64,000 nucleotides of DNA from Paenalicyclobacillus cellulosilyticus (GTDB taxonomy: Bacteria; Bacillota; Bacilli; Alicyclobacillales; Alicyclobacillaceae): the NCBI RefSeq assembly GCF_014647315.1, contig NZ_BMOY01000012.1:1-64000 (forward strand), in the 5' to 3' direction. The position numbers and the translations under genes were made by a program. The notes under the pieces are model-generated. The model was not told where the DNA came from. It saw nothing but the letters and a program-made list of their open reading frames with translations, and did no database searches. How positions within the stretch are numbered: the stretch's first letter is position 1; each line of letters opens with the position of its first letter. Below, one piece after another: positions 1 to 8,255 of this stretch.

Positions 1-8
1 GAACGGCG

Positions 9-38
9 AAAAAACCGCGCCGTAGCGCGGTTCGTACC
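9..38 (-). terminator. Rho-independent terminator of the small secreted-protein gene
   Basis: On the minus strand an 8-bp stem (AACCGCGC at 13-20 pairing with GCGCGGTT at 25-32, 4-nt loop) is followed by a run of T. It lies just past the stop codon of the gene ending at 54, so it most likely ends that transcript. Confidence 0.8.
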
Positions 39-53
39 CTCGACCCAGGGGGT

Positions 54-614
54 CTAACTGTCAAACTTGAGTTCGAGGTCTTGCACCAAGGTTTGCACGT
101 CGATCCCGATGGCTTGCGCAGCCAGCTGCAGGATGCCGCGGGCTTGCTTTTCATGGAATCCGAGTGGCAGCTTGCCTTCGATGAACTGCTGCACACGGGT
201 TGCAAACTTTTGCAGAAGCGCTTGTTCGTTCGCTGCGTTCAGTTTGCCGCTTTGTACAGCTTGGTCCAAGGTCTGCTTCATCCAAGCTTCGAGATCGGTG
301 ATGAGCGTCTGCTCGGAGATGCCTTTCGACTGTGCGATTTGGGCGATGGTTTGGCCTGCCGCAAGGTCGGACCGCAGCGTGGCTCGGTCGATGCCGAGAA
401 TGTTTGCAATCTCGTCGCCGACATCGCCCATATCCAACCCTGGTCCATGGTGTGCGAACGTGCGTTGTGAAGATGGCGCAGCCGTCTCAGATACAGCTTG
501 CTGCGCAGCCGCATGATGGTTTCCCTTCGTGTGCGCCATCGAGGTGACCGTGCCCCATGTGCCGACGGTGAGCACGGCTGCGGCAAACAACGCGTGTGTC
601 TTCCACCGCATCAT
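54..614 (-). CDS. Small secreted protein of unknown function
   Basis: 186 residues, preceded by a good AAAGGAGG ribosome site. The N-terminus is a signal peptide: basic MMRWK, then a hydrophobic stretch, with probable cleavage near SMAH. The mature part is helical and repeats a motif beginning ILGIDRATLRSDLAAGQTIA near residues 73-92 and IGIDVQTLVQDLE near the end. These resemble the small helical repeats in exported clay- or cell-wall-associated proteins of Bacillota, where each repeat looks like a degenerate helix-turn-helix. I do not recognise a named family and assign no function. It stands alone, transcribed away from the oligopeptide operon. Confidence 0.7.
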   Translation of the reverse strand: MMRWKTHALFAAAVLTVGTWGTVTSMAHTKGNHHAAAQQAVSETAAPSSQRTFAHHGPGLDMGDVGDEIANILGIDRATLRSDLAAGQTIAQIAQSKGISEQTLITDLEAWMKQTLDQAVQSGKLNAANEQALLQKFATRVQQFIEGKLPLGFHEKQARGILQLAAQAIGIDVQTLVQDLELKFDS

Positions 615-860
615 CGTAACCTCCTTTCATTTCCTCACACCCACCGTTCCACCGGCCGGGTGCGTCCCACAATCTCAACATAGGCGACACAAATTGAATT
701 TGGCTTGAAACGAGGTTTCGAGGATTTTTTGAGCTTGTTTCGACGGACATGGCGGTGTGTACATCGGGGGGCTACGAGCGGCCAAGCCCCAACACCCCAA
801 GGGTTAAGAACTGCTCCTTAAATGATGGACAATGATGCACAATTGGTGTATTTTGTCTCC

Positions 861-989
861 ATGAAACTCGGTGATTGGGCAAGAAAGAATGGGATCTCGT
901 ACGAGACCGCCTGGCGTTGCCTCAGGTGGGGCTTGCGAGCGCACTCATCTACCTTGTCTTTCCGGCGGAATTGTCGTATCTGTTCCTAG
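861..989 (+). pseudogene. 5' remnant of an IS607-family TnpA (serine recombinase) gene
   Basis: An ATG at 861 opens a 42-codon frame beginning MKLGDWARKNGISYETAWR, which matches the MerR-like N-terminal helix-turn-helix of IS607-family TnpA (typical start MKLS-WAKK-GISY-TAWRW). After about WG the similarity stops, and the frame ends at TAG 987-989. No serine-recombinase catalytic domain or TnpB gene follows. This is a decayed end of an insertion sequence. The identification rests on about 25 residues, but the motif is characteristic. Confidence 0.6.
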
Positions 990-1099
990 GCTTGCTCAGC
1001 GGCAATTTGATTCATTTTGCAGCATTTGCGAAGAGGCGCTTGCGCGCAGGCCGGCGGCCGAGCCCTGCTTGGGGATATCAGAATCTGGACGCCGAATGA
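875..1099 (+). CDS. Possible small membrane protein overlapping the IS607 remnant
   Basis: A 74-residue frame with a TTG start overlaps the IS607 remnant in another frame. Its centre (LIYLVFPAELSYLFLGLL) is strongly hydrophobic and could form one or two membrane helices, followed by a basic tail. There is no clear ribosome site. It may be the surviving part of a membrane-protein gene joined to the IS fragment, or a chance frame. Treat it as tentative. Confidence 0.25.
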   Translation: MGKKEWDLVRDRLALPQVGLASALIYLVFPAELSYLFLGLLSGNLIHFAAFAKRRLRAGRRPSPAWGYQNLDAE

Positions 1100-1262
1100 G
1101 GCGGGCGGTATACTACGGCTGGGTCGCTGCGGCGGGCTTGGCATGCTGTGGCGACGGAGGGGGAGAAAGATAAGCCGGGACCGCGCGGATGAAAGACGTC
1201 TGGCGGCTTTTTCGCTCGCCGGCCTTTGCGGCCGCGTGGTCAGGTACTGTGGGGGGAAACGC

Positions 1263-1391
1263 ATGGAGAGGCCTTTGTACCATCGCAACAGCCCGCTGTG
1301 GCCCCGGAACGCCGGGCGCATATTGATAGGTTTCGGCATCTTGATCGCCATGGTGGAATTGGTGCTTGGTATCATATCCCTGGTCGGGTGA
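1263..1391 (+). CDS. 42-residue single-pass membrane protein
   Basis: An ATG at 1263 follows a GGGGGGA ribosome site. The product starts MERPLYHRNSPLWPRNAGR and then has one hydrophobic segment (ILIGFGILIAMVELVLGII) reaching almost to the C-terminus. The stop codon lies inside a rho-independent terminator, the arrangement expected for a genuine short gene. The family is unknown. Confidence 0.5.
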   Translation: MERPLYHRNSPLWPRNAGRILIGFGILIAMVELVLGIISLVG

Positions 1392-1408
1392 CCGGGGATG
1401 TTTTTTGT
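1378..1408 (+). terminator. Rho-independent terminator after the 42-residue protein
   Basis: CCCTGGTC (1378-1385) pairs with GACCGGGG (1390-1397) around a GGGT loop and is followed by ATG and six T. It isolates the upstream remnants from the oligopeptide operon. Confidence 0.8.
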
Positions 1409-1455
1409 TTTGATGAATGGTTATTGAAGATTACGTGTATCGCGTGGCTTTTGCA

Positions 1456-1484
1456 TTGACAAACATGCGCTTCTCGACTAACCT
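1456..1484 (+). promoter_or_regulatory. Probable sigma-A promoter of the oligopeptide-type ABC operon
   Basis: TTGACA at 1456-1461 and TAACCT at 1479-1484 are 17 bp apart. The start codon of the binding-protein gene is about 80 bp downstream. Confidence 0.55.
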
Positions 1485-1521
1485 TTCTATCAGGAGAATA
1501 TATCCGTCTTATTGATATCAA

Positions 1522-1541
1522 AAGGAGATAAATTTCTCCTT
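1522..1541 (+). promoter_or_regulatory. Perfect inverted repeat in the leader of the ABC operon (candidate operator)
   Basis: AAGGAGA (1522-1528) and TCTCCTT (1535-1541) flank an A/T-rich 6-bp centre. The symmetric GGAGA-AT-TCTCC layout is the kind of site bound by RpiR-family regulators, and an RpiR gene follows the operon. It also masks a purine-rich stretch, so an RNA-level role is possible. Confidence 0.4.
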
Positions 1542-1564
1542 GATTCGACGAGGAGGGGGAACAA

Positions 1565-3316
1565 ATGATGGCGAATCGTAAGAAGCGTGCCACATGGGCG
1601 GTTGGCTTGGCTGCAGTTTCGTCCATGACCGGCGCGGTGTTTGCCCTGCCTGTGACAGCAGCCGCGAGCGCAGACGACAAAACGAGTTTCGCCATGTACA
1701 TCATCGATGATGGACACGGATTTGATCCGGGCATCATTTCTTGGGAAGCGTACCAGGATTCGATTGGCATCTTCGAGGGCTTGGTCAAACCTGGCCCAAA
1801 GGGGCCAAGGCCGGGGATCGCAGTCAGTTGGACGCACAGCAAAGACTATAAGACGTGGACATTTCACCTACGGAAAAACGCCAAGTTTTCCAACGGGGAT
1901 CCGGTCACCGCGCAATGCTTTGTCTACAGTTGGCAACGCGCGTACAGTCCGTCGACGGCTGTACGTGACGGTGGATCGTCCGCATTGACCAATGAAGTGC
2001 CCGTAGTCAACGGGGCAGCCATCCGTGCAGGGGAAAAACTTCCTCAATCGCTCGGCGTGAAAGCGCTGGACGACTATACGTTCCAGGTCAAGCTTGAGCG
2101 TCCTGATCCCAACCTGATCCGAGACCTCACGCTACCTACGGAAATTTGGTCGGCGCCGCTCGATCCAAAAGTCCACATGTTCAAAAACGACTGGATGCAG
2201 GCCGACAAGATCGTCTCGGACGGTCCGTATATGCTCAAGAGCTATACGCCCAAAACACAGGCCGTCCTTGTGCCAAATCCGTATTATTACGGTAAAGTGA
2301 ATCTGAAGCAAATTGTATTCCTTTATTCTGCCAGCCAAAATGCGCTCCTTGCTTATAAGAGCGGGCAACTCGACGCAGCGTTGCTGCAGTCCACCGATAT
2401 CCCGGCGGTAAAGGCCGATCCTTCGCTGAGCAAAGACTTGCATTTCTTCCCGACATCGGTGCAATACACCCTGCAAATCGCGCCGTCCCAGAACACCACC
2501 TTGCAGAATCCACTCGTGCGTAAAGCGCTGATGATGGCCATTGATCGTAAGACCATCGCGGAGAAGGTATTGCAAGGTGCAGCAGTACCGGCTTATGAGT
2601 ATTTTTGTCCCACGTGGCTTGATCCCTGGATCACGCAGGGGGCGGTACCGTACGACCCGGCTCAGGCACGTAAACTGCTGGCTCAGGCAGGGTTTCCGAA
2701 CGGCAAAGGATTTCCGACGCTCGTCATCCGTGTGCCGCAAGTTGGCCAACCCGACGTTGTGGCGCAGGCCGTCCAGCAGATGTGGGAGAACAACCTCCAT
2801 ATCAACGTGAAGTATGATGGGGAAGAAGCGGGACAGTTCTACAGCACGATTGGTCAACAGCTTCCTGCCAACGAGGTCGGGGTGGTGCAGTCTTCAGGCA
2901 ATTTCAAGTATCCACAATTGCTTCTGCCGCAATCCCTCGATCAGTACCTGGGCACCCAGTATCATTCGCTGTATTGGGGTTATCTGCCGCCCGACGTATA
3001 TCAACAGGTGCATCAACTCGATACGAATCAAAGCCTCGATCCCACGGTGCGGGCAAAGAAGGAGGCGGCGTTGTACAAGAAGTATTTACCAAAGAACGTA
3101 CTTGATTGGATCAACACCGGCGTCAAGGCGTATCAAACGAATGACGACAACTTGATGAAGGAATTCTATTTGAAACATGAACAGAACGTGTTCGAGTTTC
3201 CCATCTACACCCCGTTGGAGCCAGTGCTCATTCGGTCTGACGTGAAGGGTTACACCCCGAATGATTTCCTGCTGACGGTACCTCCGATTTGGTTGAACGA
3301 CATTACGCGTCAGTGA
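1565..3316 (+). CDS. ABC transporter solute-binding protein, family 5 (OppA/DppA type)
   Basis: 583 residues, led by GGAGGGGG. A signal peptide (about 1-36, ending in AAASA) has no lipobox cysteine, so the protein would be secreted or wall-retained rather than lipid-anchored, unlike most Gram-positive binding proteins. The rest is a full family-5 SBP: the early segment LVKPGPKGPRPGIAVSW, HLRKNAKFSNGDPVTA near residues 102-117, and the typical VRKALMMAIDRKTIAEKV near residues 320-337. It captures the substrate for the importer encoded just downstream. Family 5 binds peptides, nickel, or some sugars and sialic acid, so the substrate is not fixed by sequence. The amino-sugar genes after the operon hint at a sugar conjugate or muropeptide. 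Confidence 0.9.
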   Translation: MMANRKKRATWAVGLAAVSSMTGAVFALPVTAAASADDKTSFAMYIIDDGHGFDPGIISWEAYQDSIGIFEGLVKPGPKGPRPGIAVSWTHSKDYKTWTFHLRKNAKFSNGDPVTAQCFVYSWQRAYSPSTAVRDGGSSALTNEVPVVNGAAIRAGEKLPQSLGVKALDDYTFQVKLERPDPNLIRDLTLPTEIWSAPLDPKVHMFKNDWMQADKIVSDGPYMLKSYTPKTQAVLVPNPYYYGKVNLKQIVFLYSASQNALLAYKSGQLDAALLQSTDIPAVKADPSLSKDLHFFPTSVQYTLQIAPSQNTTLQNPLVRKALMMAIDRKTIAEKVLQGAAVPAYEYFCPTWLDPWITQGAVPYDPAQARKLLAQAGFPNGKGFPTLVIRVPQVGQPDVVAQAVQQMWENNLHINVKYDGEEAGQFYSTIGQQLPANEVGVVQSSGNFKYPQLLLPQSLDQYLGTQYHSLYWGYLPPDVYQQVHQLDTNQSLDPTVRAKKEAALYKKYLPKNVLDWINTGVKAYQTNDDNLMKEFYLKHEQNVFEFPIYTPLEPVLIRSDVKGYTPNDFLLTVPPIWLNDITRQ

Positions 3317-3317
3317 G

Positions 3318-4352
3318 GTGACAAGGGCGGAGGTTCGGAGGAACGTCCTCCGCCCTTCGCGCCAGGAGGTGCGAGCCGCATTGCTTCGCTTCGTCGCTCA
3401 GCGTGTCGGTTACATGATCATCTCCTTTTTCTTGGTGAGTATCATCACATTCTGGCTGATGAAAGCCGCGCCGGGAAGTTTCTTGGAGTTGAACCTCACG
3501 GTGGGCGGCGTGAATGCAGCCGCGCAGTCTATCAATGTTTCACCGGAATTGATGCGCGCCCTTGTTGCTCAATACCACTTGGATGCGCCTTGGTACGTGC
3601 AGTATTGGAGCTATGTGTGGGGGTTCCTGACCCTGCATTTTGGATACTCCATGGAGTTTCCGACGACCCCGACGCTGCAGCTCATCGCGCGTACGTTTCC
3701 TGTCTCCTTCAGCATCGCCATCCTTTCTGTCGCACTTGCGGTTGTGGTTTCCATCGCGGCGGGCGTCATGGCGGCCATCCGCGAGCACTCGTGGTTGGAC
3801 GCGAGCACCATGTTTGTCGCCACGTTGGGGACGGCCATTCCGGCGTACGTGGTGGCCGTGTTGCTTGCGCTCGTGTTCGGTGTCTGGCTGCACTGGTTGC
3901 CGGTCATCGGCTTTCAGGGTCCTCGCTATTACGTCCTTCCCGTCTTATCTTTGGCGATCCCGATGATAGGTTCCCTTTCTCGCTACATGCGCAACAGCAT
4001 CATCCAGTCATTGCACGCTGAATACATCGTGGCCGTGTACGCAAAAGGCGGGGGACTGCGCGACGCCATCTTACGCCACGCACTGAAAAACTCGCTCATC
4101 CCGTTGGTGACGGTGGTGGGACCGCACATCGCCGGGTTGATGATGGGAACCGTGTTGATTGAAAGTATGTTCGGATTGCCCGGTATGGGTCAGGTGTTTG
4201 CCACCGCGGCCTCAAGGCGTGATTATCCGTTGATAATGGACTCGACGCTGCTCTATTCGGTCGTGATCATGTTGATGAACCTGTTGGTCGACCTGTTGTA
4301 CGGCATTCTCGACCCGCGGATCCGCAAGCGCGGATACGCAGAGGGACGGTGA
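3318..4352 (+). CDS. Oligopeptide-type ABC transporter permease, OppB/DppB family
   Basis: Up to 344 residues with about six membrane helices. The EAA coupling loop is visible around residues 236-270 (AEYIVAVYAKGGGLRDAI, then RHALKNSLIPL), the segment that contacts the ATPases. The GTG at 3318 begins 1 bp after the stop of the binding-protein gene. A GGAGG at 3365-3369 before in-frame TTG 3381 (LLRFVAQRVGYMIIS) fits the usual family N-terminus better, so the true protein may be about 21 residues shorter. It pairs with the next gene to form the membrane channel. Confidence 0.88.
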   Translation: MTRAEVRRNVLRPSRQEVRAALLRFVAQRVGYMIISFFLVSIITFWLMKAAPGSFLELNLTVGGVNAAAQSINVSPELMRALVAQYHLDAPWYVQYWSYVWGFLTLHFGYSMEFPTTPTLQLIARTFPVSFSIAILSVALAVVVSIAAGVMAAIREHSWLDASTMFVATLGTAIPAYVVAVLLALVFGVWLHWLPVIGFQGPRYYVLPVLSLAIPMIGSLSRYMRNSIIQSLHAEYIVAVYAKGGGLRDAILRHALKNSLIPLVTVVGPHIAGLMMGTVLIESMFGLPGMGQVFATAASRRDYPLIMDSTLLYSVVIMLMNLLVDLLYGILDPRIRKRGYAEGR

Positions 4353-5245
4353 ACCGCTTCATGGCTGCGCGCATCGAGACCGTTGCCAACGTCCGCATAC
4401 CACGTCGTTCGCCTTGGCTGCGCATGTGGTTCAGGTTGCGTCATAACCGCACGGCCGTCGTCGGAGGCACGATGGTGGCCGTGGTCGTCTTGGTGGCGTT
4501 ATGCGCGGGTTGGCTTGCACCTTATGATTATCAGCAATCCGATTTTATGGCGACATACCAAGGTCCGAGTTGGCGTCATTGGCTGGGCACAGACGGACTG
4601 GGCCGCGACATGCTCTCGCGCATCATCTGGGCGCTGCGCAGCGCCTGCATCGTGGGTTTTGGAGCGGAAGTTGTGGAACTGACCGTCGGCGTATTGATCG
4701 GTGCATGGGCGGGGTACAAAGGCGGTTGGATAGACAACCTGCTGATGCGGTTTGTGGACAGTGTGTACGCGCTGCCCAGTCTTCTCTTCAGCATCATCCT
4801 GGTGGTGATCCTGGGGCATGGGTTATGGGTTATCCTGATTGCGGTCTCCGCGACCAGTTGGGTCGGGATGGCGCGCATCGTGCGCAGTCAGGCGTTGACG
4901 ATCCGGCAGATGGGATACATCGACGCAGCGCGCAGTATGGGGGCTTCCACCTTCACCATCATCCGCCGGTACATCTTGCCGAACGCGATGGGACCTGTCG
5001 TGGTCGCCATCACGTTCGGCATTCCTGGAAACATGATGACGGAAGCTGGCTTGAGTTTGATTGGCCTGGGTATCGAACCCCCCACGCCCGATCTCGGTAC
5101 CCTCATTTCTGAAGGACAACAAGCGATGTTCTCTTATCCCTATCTATTGCTCGGACCGGCGGTGGTGTTCGCATTGACGCTGCTCGGCTTTACCTTTCTA
5201 GGTGACGGTATCCGGGACGCGTTCGACACGAAAGCGAGATCGTAA
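4349..5245 (+). CDS. Oligopeptide-type ABC transporter permease, OppC/DppC family
   Basis: 298 residues. The GTG start overlaps the stop of the upstream permease by 4 bp, indicating translational coupling. The N-terminus has the cytoplasmic OppC_N segment and a first helix (GGTMVAVVVLVALCAGWL). The conserved GTDGLGRDMLSRIIW motif lies near residues 79-93, and the EAA loop DAARSMGASTFTIIRRYILP lies near residues 192-211. It forms the second half of the importer channel. Confidence 0.9.
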   Translation: MNRFMAARIETVANVRIPRRSPWLRMWFRLRHNRTAVVGGTMVAVVVLVALCAGWLAPYDYQQSDFMATYQGPSWRHWLGTDGLGRDMLSRIIWALRSACIVGFGAEVVELTVGVLIGAWAGYKGGWIDNLLMRFVDSVYALPSLLFSIILVVILGHGLWVILIAVSATSWVGMARIVRSQALTIRQMGYIDAARSMGASTFTIIRRYILPNAMGPVVVAITFGIPGNMMTEAGLSLIGLGIEPPTPDLGTLISEGQQAMFSYPYLLLGPAVVFALTLLGFTFLGDGIRDAFDTKARS

Positions 5246-5282
5246 TCCGCCAGTTGATCTGCGAAAGGGGGGATGAAGCGAC

Positions 5283-6266
5283 ATGGCGCCGTTGCTCAAC
5301 ATCTCTGACCTGAAGGTGACCTTCCACGCAGACCGCACCGTGGTGCACGCCGTCAATGGAGTGGATTTATGTGTGGATGCCGGTCGTGCCGTCGCCATCG
5401 TAGGCGAGAGCGGTAGTGGCAAGAGCACCGTGATGATGGCGGTGATGCGTCTGTTGGGAAGACGGGCCCACGTCAGCGGTCGCATCGAATGGGACGGACA
5501 AGACCTGCTTGCGCTTCCGGAAAGGGCAATGCGTCAGATCCGGGGCAGGGCTATGGGCATGATCTTTCAGAATCCGTCGTCGTACTTGAACCCGACAAAG
5601 ACCATCGGTGAACAGATGATTGAGCCGGTGCTCTTCCACCGCATCGCTTCTGCAAGCGCGGCACGCCGACAGGCTGTTCAGCTCCTGGAGCAAGTGGGCA
5701 TCCCGGATCCCGAACAACGTCTTCGTCTCTATCCGTTCGAGTTGAGCGGAGGTCAATTGCAGCGCGTGATGATCGCGATGGCGTTGATGACGCGTCCGAA
5801 ACTGTTGATCGCAGATGAGCCGACAACAGCGCTCGATGTGACCGTCCAGGCGGAAGTCTTGGTGTTGTTGAAGCGTTTGCAGAGGGAACTGGGGATGGCG
5901 CTCGTGTTTATCACCCACGACCTGGCCGTCGCTGCACAAGTGGCGGAAGAGATTTATGTGATGTATGGTGGTTTCATCTTAGAACATCTCCCGGCTGCCG
6001 AATTGACCCAGCGGAAGGCGCATCCATACTTGCGTGGTTTGCTGGGTTCCATCCCGAGGCTCGATGGCCCGAGAACCCCCTTGCCATTCATCCCTGGGCA
6101 GCCGCTTGACACGGCGCGCGGTCTTCCCGAAGGCTGTGTGTTTGCAGACCGCTGTGCGCATCGGATGTCAAGGTGTGCGCAAAGGCCCCCCATGATCCAT
6201 GTAGGGTCCGGTCACCGCGCCGCCTGCTGGCTTGCTGAGGAGGAGGTGACGCAGGTATGGCCATGA
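5283..6266 (+). CDS. Oligopeptide-type ABC transporter ATPase, OppD/DppD family
   Basis: 327 residues. Walker A GESGSGKST at residues 41-49, signature LSGGQLQR at 154-161, Walker B LLIADE at 174-179 and the switch histidine in FITHDLA are all present, so it should hydrolyse ATP. The C-terminal oligopeptide-transporter extension carries the cysteine-rich EGCVFADRCAHRMSRC, typical of the family and in some members an Fe-S site. Ribosome site AAAGGGGGG precedes the ATG. It works as a heterodimer with the next ATPase. Confidence 0.92.
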   Translation: MAPLLNISDLKVTFHADRTVVHAVNGVDLCVDAGRAVAIVGESGSGKSTVMMAVMRLLGRRAHVSGRIEWDGQDLLALPERAMRQIRGRAMGMIFQNPSSYLNPTKTIGEQMIEPVLFHRIASASAARRQAVQLLEQVGIPDPEQRLRLYPFELSGGQLQRVMIAMALMTRPKLLIADEPTTALDVTVQAEVLVLLKRLQRELGMALVFITHDLAVAAQVAEEIYVMYGGFILEHLPAAELTQRKAHPYLRGLLGSIPRLDGPRTPLPFIPGQPLDTARGLPEGCVFADRCAHRMSRCAQRPPMIHVGSGHRAACWLAEEEVTQVWP

Positions 6267-7231
6267 CGAGACCGCGGCAGGCCACGGAGTTGGCGCGGAT
6301 GGAAAACTTGGTCAAAGTCTTTCGGACCCCAAAAGGATCATTGGTTGCGTGCGACCATATCTCGTTGCGATTGGAACAAGGTACAAGCTTAGGATTGGTC
6401 GGGGAAAGCGGGAGCGGAAAAACGACGTTGGTACGCATCCTCCTCATGTTGGAGCGGCCCACGAGCGGACGCGTGTGGTTAAACGGGGTCGAGGTCACAA
6501 GATTGTCGGAGCGCCGCTTGAAACCGCACCGCAGGCTGATTCAATTCGTTGCCCAAGACCCTTACAGTTCCCTCTTTCCCAACCTCACGGTCGGACAAAA
6601 CATCATGGAACCTTTGCGGGTTCACAAGGTTGGGCGCGCGCAGGAACGGATGCAACGTGCGATGGAATTGATGGAACGTGTTGGGTTGTCGACATACCAT
6701 TTTTACGCTTACCCTCATGAATTGAGCGGCGGCCAACAACAGCGGGTGGCCATCGCGAGGGCGCTCGCGTTGTCTCCGCAGGCTGTCGTACTGGACGAAG
6801 CGGTGTCGAGTCTCGATGTGTCGGTGCAGGCCCAAATTTTAAACTTATTGCAGCAGTTGAAAGACGAGATGGGTCTGACCTACTTGTTCATCTCGCACAA
6901 CCTGGCGGTCATTCGCTTGCTGTGTGAGATGACCGCGGTCATGTACATGGGACGGATTGTGGAATATGGGAAGACGGACGATGTGTTGCACTCGCCGTCA
7001 CACCCATACACGCGTTCGCTCATCGCTTCGATCCCTTCCTTCACGGATCGCGGTGTGACACCGTTGCCAGACTTATCGTCTTTGGCTGGTGAACGGCCGT
7101 CTCCACTGCGGTTGCCACCAGGGTGTGCATATCAGACGCGTTGTCCTCTGGTGTCGGAGCGGTGTCGTGCCGAGCGGCCCGAATTGCGTGAGGTGGCATC
7201 CGGGCAATGTGTTGCCTGCCACCATGCCTAA
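6257..7231 (+). CDS. Oligopeptide-type ABC transporter ATPase, OppF/DppF family
   Basis: 324 residues, overlapping the preceding ATPase gene by 10 bp. Walker A GESGSGKT is at residues 49-56, followed by signature LSGGQQQR and Walker B AVVLDE. The switch region reads LFISHNLAV (H-N in place of the usual H-D). The C-terminus ends with the family cysteine pattern GCAYQTRCPLVSERC. It is the second nucleotide-binding subunit of the importer; no gene in the operon is missing. Confidence 0.92.
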   Translation: MAMTRPRQATELARMENLVKVFRTPKGSLVACDHISLRLEQGTSLGLVGESGSGKTTLVRILLMLERPTSGRVWLNGVEVTRLSERRLKPHRRLIQFVAQDPYSSLFPNLTVGQNIMEPLRVHKVGRAQERMQRAMELMERVGLSTYHFYAYPHELSGGQQQRVAIARALALSPQAVVLDEAVSSLDVSVQAQILNLLQQLKDEMGLTYLFISHNLAVIRLLCEMTAVMYMGRIVEYGKTDDVLHSPSHPYTRSLIASIPSFTDRGVTPLPDLSSLAGERPSPLRLPPGCAYQTRCPLVSERCRAERPELREVASGQCVACHHA

Positions 7232-7295
7232 CCCATGATGGTGGATACCGCCGCAGCGTGAAACCGGTGTCACGCTTGCGGAGAGAAGCGGGGGC

Positions 7296-8162
7296 TTGAT
7301 TGTGGCCAAAGCCATCCATGAGTCCAATCCTTTGCTGACCATCAACACGCTTTACCCTTCGTTTTCGAAGGCGGAGCAGAAGGTGGCCGACGCGGTGTTG
7401 GCCAATACGGAGGCCGTGATGTACTCCTCCATCACGGATCTGGCGGAGATGGCAGGGGTCGGGGAGACCACCATCATCCGCTTTTGCCGCAAGCTTGGGT
7501 TTCGCGGTTTTCAGGAGTTCAAGTTGGCGGTGGCGCAAGACCTGGTCAGCCCACGGCAACAGGTGATGGGCAAGATTGAGCCGTCTGACGGGGTGGATCT
7601 GATTGTGCAGAAAGTCACCGCCCATAACACGCAGGCGCTCGACGACTCCATTCGCCTGCTGCAACCGGAAGCCTTGGCGCGGGCGAGTGATGCCTTGATG
7701 CGCGGTCGCAGGCTGTACTTTTTTGGCGTTGGGTCTTCCGGGATCACCGCCTGTGACGCACAGTACCGGTTCATGCGGCTCGGGTTCGATGCCCACGTCG
7801 CGACGGACGCGCATGTCATCGCGATGCAGTGTGCGTTGGTGACGCCGGAAGACGTGGTGTTTGGCATCTCGACCTCCGGGAGCACGAAGGATCTGGTGGA
7901 CGCGGTGCGCATCGCCAAAAGCCAGGGTGCCTGCATCATCTGCCTGACCAGCCATGCGCGCGCACCCATCACCAGCCTGGCTGACGTGGTGTTGTTGGCG
8001 GCTGCGAAAGAGTCTCCCCTGCAGGGCGGGGCGTTTGCATCGAAACTTGTCCAGATCCACGTCCTCGACATCCTGTCCACCATCGTTTCCACCCGTCTTG
8101 GTGATCGCGCGGTGCAGGCGATGGAACAGACTGCCAAGGCCGTGCTGGACAAGCTGTACTGA
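7296..8162 (+). CDS. RpiR/MurR-family transcriptional regulator (HTH plus SIS domain)
   Basis: 288 residues. Residues about 10-85 form the RpiR winged HTH (LTINTLYPSFSKAEQKVAD, then LAEMAGVGETTIIRFCRKLG). Residues about 125-260 form a SIS sugar-phosphate domain (RRLYFFGVGSSGITA, FGISTSGSTKDLVDAVR). Such regulators sense phosphorylated sugars, often N-acetylmuramate- or N-acetylmannosamine-6-phosphate. The gene sits between the importer and the NanE-kinase gene, so it probably controls both. The start is TTG 7296 or GTG 7302. Confidence 0.85.
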   Translation: MIVAKAIHESNPLLTINTLYPSFSKAEQKVADAVLANTEAVMYSSITDLAEMAGVGETTIIRFCRKLGFRGFQEFKLAVAQDLVSPRQQVMGKIEPSDGVDLIVQKVTAHNTQALDDSIRLLQPEALARASDALMRGRRLYFFGVGSSGITACDAQYRFMRLGFDAHVATDAHVIAMQCALVTPEDVVFGISTSGSTKDLVDAVRIAKSQGACIICLTSHARAPITSLADVVLLAAAKESPLQGGAFASKLVQIHVLDILSTIVSTRLGDRAVQAMEQTAKAVLDKLY

Positions 8163-8255
8163 AACCTGGACGAACCATTGACCGTACCACACGGTGCTCC
8201 CTCCCCGCAGAGAAAGCCACAGAGGTTCGAGGAGGGGGCAGGATGGCGTACGCTG

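Noticed and set aside
1189..1326. A short frame starting MKDVWRLFRSPAFAAAWSG, like the start of an MFS transporter
   Set aside because: It ends after about 45 codons with no membrane segments after the start, and the real small gene at 1263 uses another frame. The similarity is too short to call.
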